Below are positions 42,083 through 50,854 of a stretch of DNA of 64,000 bases, piece by piece. How positions within the stretch are numbered: the stretch's first letter is position 1; each line of letters opens with the position of its first letter. The notes below the pieces were generated by a model. It was not told where the DNA came from and did not search any database. It saw nothing but the letters and a program-made list of their open reading frames with translations. The translations under genes were made by a program, and so were the position numbers. Source of the stretch: PMG-095 sp049324695 (GTDB taxonomy: Bacteria > Myxococcota_A > Polyangia > Polyangiales > Polyangiaceae); the NCBI GenBank assembly GCA_049324695.1, contig JBMOMJ010000047.1:124001-188000 (forward strand). Reading direction: 5' to 3'.

Positions 42083-43432
42083 GTGTCGCACGATCGGCTA
42101 ACTCGGCATGAGCTGACCTGGTTGCTCGCACAGGAGGCCCGCGGGGCAGCCAAGACGCTACGGGACGAGGTGGTGCGTGTTCGGCCAGGCGCCAGTGAGC
42201 CCGCGCCGGAACCGGTCGAGACGACTCTCGACGCGCTCGACGATGCCATCGAAATGCTGAGCGAGCTAAACACCGGCTCGCGTGGCAAAAAGGCTCGCCG
42301 CGGGCGAATCGACTTGGCAGCGCTCGTTTACGAGATCGCGCCAAACGCGCGCATCGCCATCGAGCCCGGCGCCGGTACCGAGGTGTTCGGCGACGAAGCA
42401 GACTTGCGGCGCATGGTGAACCTGCTGGTCACTCAAGCGGGGTCCCAAGCCGTCGTGCACATTCGCCGCCACCGAGACTGGGTGAAGATCAGCGTCGATC
42501 TCGGCCCGGACGTAGCGGCAATTGGTGAGCTGGAGCGGCGCTGGCTGAGCCGCATGGCCACGCGACACGGCGGCTCGTTCGAGCTCGACGGCGGCACGCA
42601 ATCGATCTTACTTCAGGCTGATGGCGCCGCCGATCAGCGCGAAGTTTACGAGCTTCGAAAGGAGCTCGAGCAGGCCCAGCAGCTTGGTGAAGCGTACGCC
42701 CGTGAGCTCGCCGCTGTGCTCGGTGGCGAAGAAGTGCGAACCGAGCCACCGCCGTCGGCTGCGACAACGGACGGCACCGCACAGCTCGATGTGCTGCGCG
42801 GTGCATTCGCTGCGTTCGAACGAGTTTGCCGGGGCACCGCCGAAGCAGCCCGAGCCGACGCTGCCATCGCCGCGAAGCTCGAAGGAGCAACCGAGCTCCA
42901 CCAATCGATCGCGCGGCGTGCACAAAGCCTTTCCGAGTTGGCTAGCGATCTGGCCGCATTCGCTGACGTCAGCTCCGAAGAAGCCGAGACTGAAGTCGAC
43001 TTGCCATCGCTCTGTCGTGTCGGCGAGCAAGCTGTGCTCCCGCGCGCCACGCGGCGTGGCGTGACCCTGGAGCTATCGTTGCCGGCGCAGCTGCGCGTCG
43101 TCGCCCCCAAAGGCTTGCTCGACCTTTTGCTGCGTCAGCTGTTGTTGCATGCCATCGCCGCCACGCCGCGCGGCGGCAGCGTGAGGCTGTCTGCTTACGC
43201 TACGGAAGTCGGCACGGTCGTCTCGGTCGAAGACGGCGGACCGCCAGTGCCGGAAACGGCTCGCGCGTCCATGCTTCGCCACAGCGCGGATCCAAGCAGC
43301 CTCGGCCGCCCCGCGGGCGTCGCGTTGTTGGCGGCGCATGTGGTCGCGGGGGCACTGGGGTCGGAGCTTTCGCTCCGTGACGGCGCACACGGCGCGACCG
43401 AAGCCTGGTTTCGGCTGGTCACCCATCGTTGA
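42083..43432 (+). CDS. Sensor protein with two degenerate HATPase-like domains
   Basis: 449 residues from GTG 42083; earlier starts would run into the divergent lipoprotein gene. A short N-terminal helix (SHDRLTRHELTWLLA) loosely recalls HisKA but lacks the usual ELRTPL context. Residues 76-178 and 306-449 each follow the histidine-kinase ATPase fold: the first with RRMVNLLVTQA and a broken G1, the second with LLHAIAAT (Asn of the N-box replaced by His 356), EDGGPPVP and AGVALLAAHVVAGALGSE. A coiled coil (about 187-212) joins them. Kinase activity is doubtful. A response-regulator gene follows 62 bases later. Confidence 0.75.
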   Translation: MSHDRLTRHELTWLLAQEARGAAKTLRDEVVRVRPGASEPAPEPVETTLDALDDAIEMLSELNTGSRGKKARRGRIDLAALVYEIAPNARIAIEPGAGTEVFGDEADLRRMVNLLVTQAGSQAVVHIRRHRDWVKISVDLGPDVAAIGELERRWLSRMATRHGGSFELDGGTQSILLQADGAADQREVYELRKELEQAQQLGEAYARELAAVLGGEEVRTEPPPSAATTDGTAQLDVLRGAFAAFERVCRGTAEAARADAAIAAKLEGATELHQSIARRAQSLSELASDLAAFADVSSEEAETEVDLPSLCRVGEQAVLPRATRRGVTLELSLPAQLRVVAPKGLLDLLLRQLLLHAIAATPRGGSVRLSAYATEVGTVVSVEDGGPPVPETARASMLRHSADPSSLGRPAGVALLAAHVVAGALGSELSLRDGAHGATEAWFRLVTHR

Positions 43433-43494
43433 ACCATTCCGCCCCGCGGCTAGCTCTAGCTAGCGGGAAAACAAGTGCGCTATGCTCGATCGAG

Positions 43495-43872
43495 ATGAAG
43501 ATTCTCGTTTGCGAGGATCAAGACTCGATCCGACGCATGATAGAGGCGCTCGTCCAAGCGCGCGGCTACGAAGTGACGGCAGTCGCGACCGGCGCCAAGG
43601 CGCTGGACGTCGCGCTCACCAATCGTCCGGACGTAGTCCTGCTCGACCTGATGTTGCCTGGGCAGTACGACGGCTTCGAGGTTTGCCGTCGCATCCGGGC
43701 AGATCCGAACACCTCCTCGATTCCGGTCGTCATCATCAGCGCGCTCGATGACGACGACTCTCGTGCCCGGGCTACACAAGCGGGCGCTACCGCGTATTAC
43801 ACGAAGCCCTTTAGCCCTATCGCACTGCTGAAGGAAATCGATCGATTCAAGAACCGCGCTGGCCGCGCCTGA
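43495..43872 (+). CDS. Single-domain response regulator
   Basis: 125 residues, a lone receiver domain from ATG 43495. It has the acidic pair (CEDQD), the phosphoacceptor Asp in LLDLMLPG, the Ser/Thr switch in VVIISALDD and the Lys in YTKPF. No output domain, so it acts by binding a partner, like CheY or Spo0F. The natural partner is the upstream HATPase-like protein, whose catalytic state is doubtful. Confidence 0.92.
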   Translation: MKILVCEDQDSIRRMIEALVQARGYEVTAVATGAKALDVALTNRPDVVLLDLMLPGQYDGFEVCRRIRADPNTSSIPVVIISALDDDDSRARATQAGATAYYTKPFSPIALLKEIDRFKNRAGRA

Positions 43873-43902
43873 GCGCCGCGCAGCTTCGTTCGAGCGCGGC
43901 GC
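43873..43902. terminator. Hairpin between convergent genes
   Basis: GCGCCGCGC at 43873-43881 pairs perfectly with GCGCGGCGC at 43894-43902 around a 12-base loop. It fills the gap between the response-regulator stop (43872) and the TerB-like stop (43904) and could terminate both transcripts; there is no U-tract on the plus side. Confidence 0.5.
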
Positions 43903-43903
43903 G

Positions 43904-44293
43904 CTACTTCTTCAAGAGCGGTGCGAGCGCCTGAGCCTGCTCTTCGGCGGCTTTCACGATACCGGCCGCCTCGATCGCAGGAATGCGCAGCACGCGGCAG
44001 AGCTCTTCGATGAGCTTCTGCTCGTGTTCACTCTGATCGCCATCAACGAAGCTCAGGATCACAGCCTGCGTGAGCAACACGCGGCGATCGTTGTAGCTGA
44101 GCTCGTGGATAGGAACGTCACTCAACGTACGCTTCGTCTCCGAAAAGTTTCGCACTTCGAGCGCCTCGCTCGGCGTCGCCCCGAAAGTCTGAATCAAGGC
44201 TTCGATGAGCTCCCGCTCCGCCGCCGCAAAGTGGCCATCCGCCCACGCTACGCAAACGAGCCCCTTCAGAATCGCGAGACTTTGCTGGTCCAT
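43904..44293 (-). CDS. TerB-like protein (second paralogue)
   Basis: 129 residues, a single TerB-like helical domain with LVCVAWADGHFAAAERELIE and FVDGDQSEHEQKL. It aligns along its whole length with the protein at 13159-13539, so the two are paralogues kept 30 kb apart. It is separated from the downstream response regulator by a strong hairpin. Function unknown; no tellurite genes are nearby. Confidence 0.82.
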   Translation of the reverse strand: MDQQSLAILKGLVCVAWADGHFAAAERELIEALIQTFGATPSEALEVRNFSETKRTLSDVPIHELSYNDRRVLLTQAVILSFVDGDQSEHEQKLIEELCRVLRIPAIEAAGIVKAAEEQAQALAPLLKK

Positions 44294-44326
44294 GCGGACC
44301 CGAACATCTCACATCGGGCTTCGGAG

Positions 44327-45988
44327 TCAACGCGGTCCGACATCGACCGCGGAACCAGGCGTGAGATCGACCCCGGCCAACGCTTTGAGCTCGCGCCGGA
44401 GCTCCACCTCGCTCAGGCCATCGCGCACTTGGAACTCGGAGAGCAGCTCACGCACGTCACTCGTAGGTGCCAGAATCGGACGAATCGGCTCGACGGGAAG
44501 CGCGCTCGCGGAGCTCGGCAGCGGGCGCGTCTCGAGCTCGTCGTCTAACACTGGTTCCGCTGCGTCGTCTGAATCCGCCACATGAACGCCGACAACGAGC
44601 GCAGGCGACTCGCGCAGCCCAGGAGGTTCTGCAGTGGGCGGATCCGGAGAGAGCTCCGTCTCGAGCGCAAAACGTGGCAACGAGGGTGACGGCGCGTCTA
44701 ACACCGGCTCGGGTTCATTCACCGCGTTCACGCTCAGCATCAGGGGCGCTGACAACTCGGTTGTCGGGCGCGGCTCCACGCCAGGCAACTCGCGCGTCAA
44801 TTCGTCAAGGTCGCTCGCGGCTGCGGAGGGCGCAGGTCGCCCGTTGGGCAACGGCCACTCAGCAAGCGCTTGCAGCGAGTCCTCCGACGGCAGCGGCTCG
44901 ACTGCATCCATCACCGGCGGAACGCGTTCGGTGGCATCGCCGGGCGCCTCGGGGAGCGGCGGCAGGTGTGCAACGGGCACGCTGATCACGGCAACGTCGA
45001 TAGAACCCATGCGTGGAGTGCGCTCTTGGGGAAGACGGTTGTCCGGCAATGGCGGTGGACCCACGAGCCCGCGTGCTCGGCGCGCCACGACCGTCTGCGG
45101 ACTGGTCAGGTACTCCGGCTCGACCGGTTCAGGGTCGAGGCTTTTGTTTGCCTCCGCACCCAGAACCGGCACGGGCAACGGCATCGTTCGCTCCCGCGAA
45201 GCCAGCGAGACTGGGAGCGGCGGTGGCGTTCGCACGTTGGCCGTTCCCGACGTCGGCGACGGAGGCGTGACTCGTAAGGGTGAAACCGCAACCACGGCTG
45301 GTAGCTCGCGTGAAGACTCTGCTTCGAACCGCGGCTCGGCAATTTGTATTGGCAGCGCGGGAGCGGGCGGCGGCGTTTCGAGCGCGGCAGCCACGAAAAG
45401 AAGCGGGCTCACGCTGGGTGCCGGTGCGGACTCGTGCGACGCAGCCACGAGGTGCGACGCAGCCACGACTGGTGCGCTCGCGGACACAGCATCGCGCGAC
45501 GCGACCGGCGAGGGTGGCGGCGACAGACGAATCTGCGCAGGCTCATCGAGCGCGGGTGCCGGCGCAAGCTTGCCTTGCTCCACGGCGCGCGCGGTCTCAC
45601 GAAATAGCCGCACCAGAGCTCGGCGCGCGGCGCCGCGATTCAGCGGGATCAAAGCCTTTTCGATTTCTTCTGCGAGCGTCGCGAGCGAGGTGCCTCCGCC
45701 GCGACCCGCCACGCGAAACAGCGACGGACCCGGAGAGGAAGCGACTTCCAGCAGCCGTCCGAGCAACGTGCGCAGGTCCTTGTCAGCGAGCGGTTCCGCG
45801 CAGGAGCGATTGGAAAGCAATCTAACGACGCCATCCTCGCCGAGCTCGGCGTCGGTCAAAGCCAACGAACGCGGTGAACTCTGCGTCGCTTCGCACAGCG
45901 CCAGCGCCATGAACCCTGCGCTCTCACCCGAAAACGGCACGGATCGAGCGCGCGCCGCGCGCCACACCTCGAGCAAAGTCACGCTCAT
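44327..45988 (-). CDS. Proline-rich protein with N-terminal globular domain
   Basis: 553 residues. The first 145 form an Arg/Leu/Ala-rich, helical domain (LLEVWRAARARSVPFS, ALIPLNRGAARRALVRLFRE). Residues about 150-480 are Pro/Ala/Val/Glu-rich and probably disordered, with Thr motifs such as ERTMPLPVP and PQTVVARR. The last 60 residues are again structured (REILSEFQ-type helix region: VRELLSEFQVRDGLSEVELR). It overlaps hisF by ATGA. I do not recognise a family; a cytoplasmic scaffold is one possibility. Confidence 0.65.
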   Translation of the reverse strand: MSVTLLEVWRAARARSVPFSGESAGFMALALCEATQSSPRSLALTDAELGEDGVVRLLSNRSCAEPLADKDLRTLLGRLLEVASSPGPSLFRVAGRGGGTSLATLAEEIEKALIPLNRGAARRALVRLFRETARAVEQGKLAPAPALDEPAQIRLSPPPSPVASRDAVSASAPVVAASHLVAASHESAPAPSVSPLLFVAAALETPPPAPALPIQIAEPRFEAESSRELPAVVAVSPLRVTPPSPTSGTANVRTPPPLPVSLASRERTMPLPVPVLGAEANKSLDPEPVEPEYLTSPQTVVARRARGLVGPPPLPDNRLPQERTPRMGSIDVAVISVPVAHLPPLPEAPGDATERVPPVMDAVEPLPSEDSLQALAEWPLPNGRPAPSAAASDLDELTRELPGVEPRPTTELSAPLMLSVNAVNEPEPVLDAPSPSLPRFALETELSPDPPTAEPPGLRESPALVVGVHVADSDDAAEPVLDDELETRPLPSSASALPVEPIRPILAPTSDVRELLSEFQVRDGLSEVELRRELKALAGVDLTPGSAVDVGPR

Positions 45989-46749
45989 GCAGAGCCTCCT
46001 CGAACCCAGACCCCGTGTTCGCTCAGATAGCGTTTGGCTTCCGCGACGGTGTGCTCGCCATCGTGAAAGATGGAAGCCGCGAGCGCCGCGTCGGCCCCGC
46101 CTTCGCAGAGGCCTTCCCGCAAATGCTCGAGGTTTCCGACGCCACCCGATGCAATCACCGGAATTTCGACGGCTTCGACGATCGCACGCAGGAGCGCGAG
46201 ATCGTAACCAGCACGTGTGCCGTCGCGATCCATGCTGGTCAACAAAATCTCACCAGCGCCGAGGGCTGCCGCGCGGCGCGCCCACTCGACCGCATCAATG
46301 CCAGTCCCGCGTCGTCCACCGTGCGTGAACACCTCGTAGCGCCCTTCCACGCGCTTGGCGTCGATGGCTACGACCAACACCTGCTTACCCCAAGCGCCAG
46401 CCACGCGTTCGATCAACGAAGGATCCGCAACGGCGGCCGAGTTGACGCTGACCTTGTCCGCCCCGGCTTCGAGTAACGTCTTGACGTCATTGGGCTCACG
46501 AACCCCGCCCCCCACCGTGAGCGGCGCGAACACGACCTCCGCGGTACGTGACACCACATCGAGCAGCGTGGCTCTGGCCTCGTGAGAAGCCGTGATATCG
46601 AGGAAGGTGATCTCGTCGGCGCCCTCCGCGTCGTAGCGGCGCGCGCATTCGACCGGATCCCCGGCGTCCCTTAGGCCGACGAAATTGACGCCCTTGACGA
46701 CGCGTCCGTTGCGAACATCCAGGCACGGAATGATGCGTTTTGCGAGCAC
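45985..46749 (-). CDS. hisF: Imidazole glycerol phosphate synthase subunit HisF
   Basis: 254 residues, the usual HisF length. I chose GTG 46749 because it gives the canonical start LAKRIIPCLDV and has AAAGG four bases upstream; ATG 46767 is an alternative. The TIM barrel shows the two catalytic Asp residues (CLDVRNGRVVKGVNF and TSMDRDGTRAGYD), TVGGGVREPNDVK and VIASGGVGNLEHL. With HisH it makes IGP and AICAR in histidine synthesis. No other his gene is in the window. Confidence 0.94.
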   Translation of the reverse strand: MLAKRIIPCLDVRNGRVVKGVNFVGLRDAGDPVECARRYDAEGADEITFLDITASHEARATLLDVVSRTAEVVFAPLTVGGGVREPNDVKTLLEAGADKVSVNSAAVADPSLIERVAGAWGKQVLVVAIDAKRVEGRYEVFTHGGRRGTGIDAVEWARRAAALGAGEILLTSMDRDGTRAGYDLALLRAIVEAVEIPVIASGGVGNLEHLREGLCEGGADAALAASIFHDGEHTVAEAKRYLSEHGVWVRGGSA

Positions 46750-46877
46750 GGAGCCTTTCTGGCACATACTTAAGCGAAGCACCTGGAATTGGACAAAGAC
46801 CTTGCAGGCAGGGTGTTGTGCGCCAGCCTGCGCAATCACGCTCCGTGGCGCGATTCACGGGGTATAGTGGGGGTGGG

Positions 46878-48716
46878 ATGACCGTTTGCCCTCGCTGCGG
46901 AACGCAAAATCCAGCCCAGGCGTTGGCCTGTAGCCTGTGCGGGCTGGCCTTCACGAAGCCCCCTCTGGGTTCGCCCGTACCCAACGCCGCGGCTCCCGCC
47001 GATTTCTCAAAGACACTGATGGGGCAAGGTCCGCTGGAGCTCACGCCCGCGCCCGCCGGGGCCAGTCAGGGCGCGCCGCCGGCCGCACCGAAGTCCAACT
47101 TCGGCTCGACGATGGTGATGGCTTCCCCGCCGGGTGCCGGTGAGCCCCCCCCGGCACCCGGCCCAGCTCCCGCTGCAGCCAACGCGCGAGCTCGCACGCA
47201 AACGGTGATGGGGCTCGCTCCGCCACCGGTTCAGGTTGAGCAGCGACCCGCACCACTCAACCAAACCATGCCGCTCGTTGCACCGCCGGCGGTTTCGCAG
47301 GCTCCAGCTGCCGCTACACCCGGCGGCGCCGAAAAGCCTCCCGTCTCACTGAACCCCGCTACGAAGACCATTCTTGGTGTGGCGCGCCCTGGGATCGCGC
47401 CGTTGAACCCCGGCGTTGCCAAGGCAGCGCCCGTGGTCATCGAGAACTACCCGTCTCCGCCACCTCCCCCGGTCCAAGCACCGCTCCCCGCGCTAACGCC
47501 CATCGATTCCTTGGCGCCACGCGACACACGCCGCGCTCCGGTGTTGGCAGGCATCGCGCTCGGAGGCGCTTTGGTGCTGCTGGCCACTGCGGCGGCAGCG
47601 TTTTTCCTGCTGAAAGGACCCGGGCCAATCGAAGCCAAAGCGCTACTCGACTCGCAAGGGCGGGAGCAACTTGAGCTTCACTGCGGCGGCTGCAAAGACG
47701 GAGATCAGATTCGATTGAACCAAACCGTGGCGCCGTTTCGCAGCGGACGCGCGGTGGTGGCGCTGCCAGGCGGGCTCAAAATTGGGGAAACGCGCTTCGA
47801 GTTTGCGTTGCTCCGCAACGGCGCACGCAAGGAGACGCGCGTCACGCTGAGCGTACCGCTCGAATATCGGGTGCGCGCCGATGAAGCCGGCTTGAACGAT
47901 CCCGAACCTCACCTGACCGTGCGTGTGGAAGCAGTGCCCGGCACTCAAGTGAGCGTCGACGGCCAAGCTCTGAACTTGGTCTCGGGAAAGGCCAGCTACG
48001 AGCTCTCGGTGAAAAAGGAGCTCAGTGGCCTCGAGCCGACGGTGAAGAAGCTCGAGCGCCGCATTCCTTATCGCATCACTCCGCCCGGCAGTAGCGGCGA
48101 AACCGGTGAGGTCACCTTTCAAACCGGTATCACGCCGCTCACGGTGCAAGCGCCCGGGGATACGATCACAATCGATACGGCGACGTTCCTCTTGGCAGGA
48201 CGGACAAGCAAGGGCGCGGCTTTGAGCATCTCCGGGCGGGCAATCCCGGTGGAGCCTGATGGTCGCTTCAGCCAGAACCTAGCGATTTCAGCGGTGGGCG
48301 AGTCCAACGTGACGCTGCGGGCGAGCGCGCCGGAGCACGCGCCGCGCATGTACACTTTTCGCGTGCGCCGAGTGGCTAGCTTGGCCGAGGAAGCCAGGGC
48401 ACTGCGCGCCACCGCAACGCAGTCGTACGCCAACATCGCGGGGAACATCGAGGGCTCGCGAGGCACCCCGGTAGCGCTCGACGGCAGCGTGAGCGAGATT
48501 GGGGGCGACGAATATTCGACGTTGCTCTTGCTCGATACCAAGAGCGGGTGTCGCGCGGCACCGTGTTTGACGAAAGTGGTGCACGGCGCGCGTCTGCCCC
48601 TCAAGACCGGCGACCATGTGAGCGTATTCGGCAAGGTCCGCGGCGCAGTGGACGGTCCGCGCGGTAGCAAGCTGCCGGAGGTGTTTGCAGACTTCGTATT
48701 GAAGGGTTCACGGTGA
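46878..48716 (+). CDS. Zinc-ribbon membrane scaffold with repeated Thr motifs
   Basis: 612 residues from ATG 46878. The N-terminus is a zinc ribbon (CPRC and CSLC, residues 4-21). Residues 40-170 are Pro/Ala-rich and carry five spaced Thr motifs: KTLMG (T46), STMVM (T78), QTVMG (T109), QTMPL (T130) and KTILG (T164). One TM helix (about 221-246) is followed by a periplasmic part of several beta-sandwich repeats (to 612). The gene overlaps the following Ser/Thr kinase gene by GTGA. The Thr motifs are candidate phosphorylation sites; that is inference. No known family matches the whole protein. Confidence 0.78.
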   Translation: MTVCPRCGTQNPAQALACSLCGLAFTKPPLGSPVPNAAAPADFSKTLMGQGPLELTPAPAGASQGAPPAAPKSNFGSTMVMASPPGAGEPPPAPGPAPAAANARARTQTVMGLAPPPVQVEQRPAPLNQTMPLVAPPAVSQAPAAATPGGAEKPPVSLNPATKTILGVARPGIAPLNPGVAKAAPVVIENYPSPPPPPVQAPLPALTPIDSLAPRDTRRAPVLAGIALGGALVLLATAAAAFFLLKGPGPIEAKALLDSQGREQLELHCGGCKDGDQIRLNQTVAPFRSGRAVVALPGGLKIGETRFEFALLRNGARKETRVTLSVPLEYRVRADEAGLNDPEPHLTVRVEAVPGTQVSVDGQALNLVSGKASYELSVKKELSGLEPTVKKLERRIPYRITPPGSSGETGEVTFQTGITPLTVQAPGDTITIDTATFLLAGRTSKGAALSISGRAIPVEPDGRFSQNLAISAVGESNVTLRASAPEHAPRMYTFRVRRVASLAEEARALRATATQSYANIAGNIEGSRGTPVALDGSVSEIGGDEYSTLLLLDTKSGCRAAPCLTKVVHGARLPLKTGDHVSVFGKVRGAVDGPRGSKLPEVFADFVLKGSR

Positions 48717-50854
48717 GCGAATCGCGCGCCCCGGCTACACGCAGTTGCCCGGAGTGCCGCGAGCTTTCTCCCATCGAAGCCCTATTTTGCTGCCACTGCG
48801 GCTTCGCTCTGGCGAGCCGAGTCGAGACCATGGAAGTCGAAACGCGCGCAGCCTTCGAGCCGCAGCCCGTACCTTCGCAGCGCGGCGCGAGGCCCGCCAA
48901 CTCCACTTTTCCCCTGCACGATCGCGCCACCGAGCTGCCCCACTTCGCCGATCCGCTGATCGGTCGCACCATCGCTGAGCGCTACCGAATCCTGGAGCAG
49001 ATTGGCCGCGGCGGCATGGGTGTCGTGTACCGCGTCGAACACGCACGCATCGGCAAGCTGATGGCTTTGAAGCTGCTGACGGGCGAGCTGACTCGCGACG
49101 GCGTGCAGGTGGCGCGCTTCAAGCGCGAAGCGCTGATGGCAAGCCGGCTTTCGCATCCGAACACCGTGCAGGTCTTCGACTTCGGAACGGCGGATGGCCT
49201 GGTTTACCTTGCGATGGAGTACCTGCGCGGCGAAGATCTCGGCCGTATCATCCGTCGCGAAGGTGCGCTTCCCGTCGAGCGCGCTGCGCGGCTGGTCGTG
49301 CAAATCGCGAGCTCACTCGCCGAAGCGCATGAGAAAGGCATCATCCATCGCGATCTAAAGCCGGAGAACATCCTGATCGTGCGCGGGCACTCGGGAGAAG
49401 AGGTCGTAAAGGTGCTCGACTTCGGGCTCGCCAAGCTGCGTGAATCGAGCGAGCTTTCGGACGTCACCTCGCGCGGCGCAATCGTGGGCACGCCCTACTA
49501 CATGTCGCCCGAGCAGATTCGGGGCGAAGGAGCCGAGCCGAGCAGCGACGTGTATTCGCTCGGCGCGCTGATGTACATCTGCCTCACCGGCGAGCCCGTA
49601 TTCGATGCCAACACGCCGCTCGGGGTGTTCACGAAGCACCTGCTCGAGCAACCCGTGCCGCCGCACCTGCGAAAGCCGGAGCGCAACATCCCCGAGAGCG
49701 TGAGTCGCTTGGTGCTGAGCACCCTCGAGAAGGATCCGCACCGGCGGCCGCCCAGCGTCACCGCGCTGCAGGAAGGCCTGGTGCGCTGCCTTCAAAACGA
49801 CTCCGGCGTCGAACGCCTGCTGCTTTCCGGGGAAGTGAAAAAGCTCACTGACGAAGACGCAGCGGCAGCGACGCGCGCCGAAGTCGAGCGCTATGAGCAG
49901 AAGCTTCGCCGTCGCAATCGGTTGGCGCAGGGCGCCCTGATCTTCGCAGGGCTTGCGCTGCTCACCGCCGGTGGTGTCGCCCTGAAGCGATTTCTCACTC
50001 CCCCAGCCTTTCAGGGTCGCGAAATCGAGCCCAACGACGCCGCTAGCCAAGCCAACCCAGTGCCCTTCGCCGCCAGCGTTACTGGGCAGCTAGGCCGTCG
50101 TATCGATCGCGAGCGCAGCGATCGAGATTTTTATCGCATCAGCGTGCCGAGGGAGACACCGTTGGTGCGGCTCGCCACCAGCAGTTTGCCCAACATCGCG
50201 AGCTGCACCTGGTTGTATCCGGCCGGTTCGGAGTCCCCGTTCGGTAGGTACTGTACCGGCGCTCCCGGTAAAGACTTGGTGATCGAGCAGCTCGCGTTGC
50301 CGCCGGGTGAATACCTGGTGGCCGTGATGCAAGACCGCGATGTGTACACGCGCAGCGGCGCGCCACCGGTGCACGAAAACGTCTCGGACGAGTACAGGCT
50401 GCAGCTCACAACGCAGAAGCTCGACACAAATCGGGAAGTCGAGCCCAACGATACTCCCCGCAATCCCAACCAACTCGCGCCCGGCTACGAACTCACTGGC
50501 AAGCTCGCGTTCATGCGCGACGCCGACGTGATCTGCAGCACGGGAGCCGGCGCCATTCGCTTCAGCGTCGAAGAGACAGATGCTCAACCGAGACCGCGCG
50601 AAAGCTTGTTGCAGGTGAAAGCGTTGAGCGGTCCGGATCAAGACGTGCCCGTGCGCATACACCGGGTTTTGCAAAACGTGCCGCGTTCGCCGCGCGATGC
50701 ACAGAGCCCGTGGCGTAGCGCCAAAATCGAAGGCGCCGGCAGCCCTGCCTGCATCGAGCTCACCCTGGTTCCAAACCCATGGGGCCCGTCACCGCCGCCC
50801 GACGTGCCCCCTGCCAGCGAGACAGAGTATGTGGTTCGCGTCGAATCATTGTGA
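48713..50854 (+). CDS. Zinc-ribbon Ser/Thr protein kinase with periplasmic PPC-like domain
   Basis: 713 residues from a GTG overlapping the previous stop. A zinc ribbon (CPEC and CCHC, residues 12-29) precedes a complete Hanks kinase domain (about 91-350) with GRGGMGVV, K120, HRDLKPEN (D214), DFG (D236) and YMSPEQ. A TM helix lies at about 406-424. The periplasmic part has two PPC-like units starting at EIEPND (437-442) and EVEPND (about 567). All catalytic residues are present, so it should be active in the cytoplasm and sense an extracellular cue. Confidence 0.93.
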   Translation: MSESRAPATRSCPECRELSPIEALFCCHCGFALASRVETMEVETRAAFEPQPVPSQRGARPANSTFPLHDRATELPHFADPLIGRTIAERYRILEQIGRGGMGVVYRVEHARIGKLMALKLLTGELTRDGVQVARFKREALMASRLSHPNTVQVFDFGTADGLVYLAMEYLRGEDLGRIIRREGALPVERAARLVVQIASSLAEAHEKGIIHRDLKPENILIVRGHSGEEVVKVLDFGLAKLRESSELSDVTSRGAIVGTPYYMSPEQIRGEGAEPSSDVYSLGALMYICLTGEPVFDANTPLGVFTKHLLEQPVPPHLRKPERNIPESVSRLVLSTLEKDPHRRPPSVTALQEGLVRCLQNDSGVERLLLSGEVKKLTDEDAAAATRAEVERYEQKLRRRNRLAQGALIFAGLALLTAGGVALKRFLTPPAFQGREIEPNDAASQANPVPFAASVTGQLGRRIDRERSDRDFYRISVPRETPLVRLATSSLPNIASCTWLYPAGSESPFGRYCTGAPGKDLVIEQLALPPGEYLVAVMQDRDVYTRSGAPPVHENVSDEYRLQLTTQKLDTNREVEPNDTPRNPNQLAPGYELTGKLAFMRDADVICSTGAGAIRFSVEETDAQPRPRESLLQVKALSGPDQDVPVRIHRVLQNVPRSPRDAQSPWRSAKIEGAGSPACIELTLVPNPWGPSPPPDVPPASETEYVVRVESL

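Noticed and set aside
44634..46328. Long open frame on the plus strand antisense to the proline-rich gene and hisF
   Set aside because: Both minus-strand products have recognisable features, and the antisense translation is Ser/Arg/Thr-rich low complexity with no domain; high GC produces such frames.
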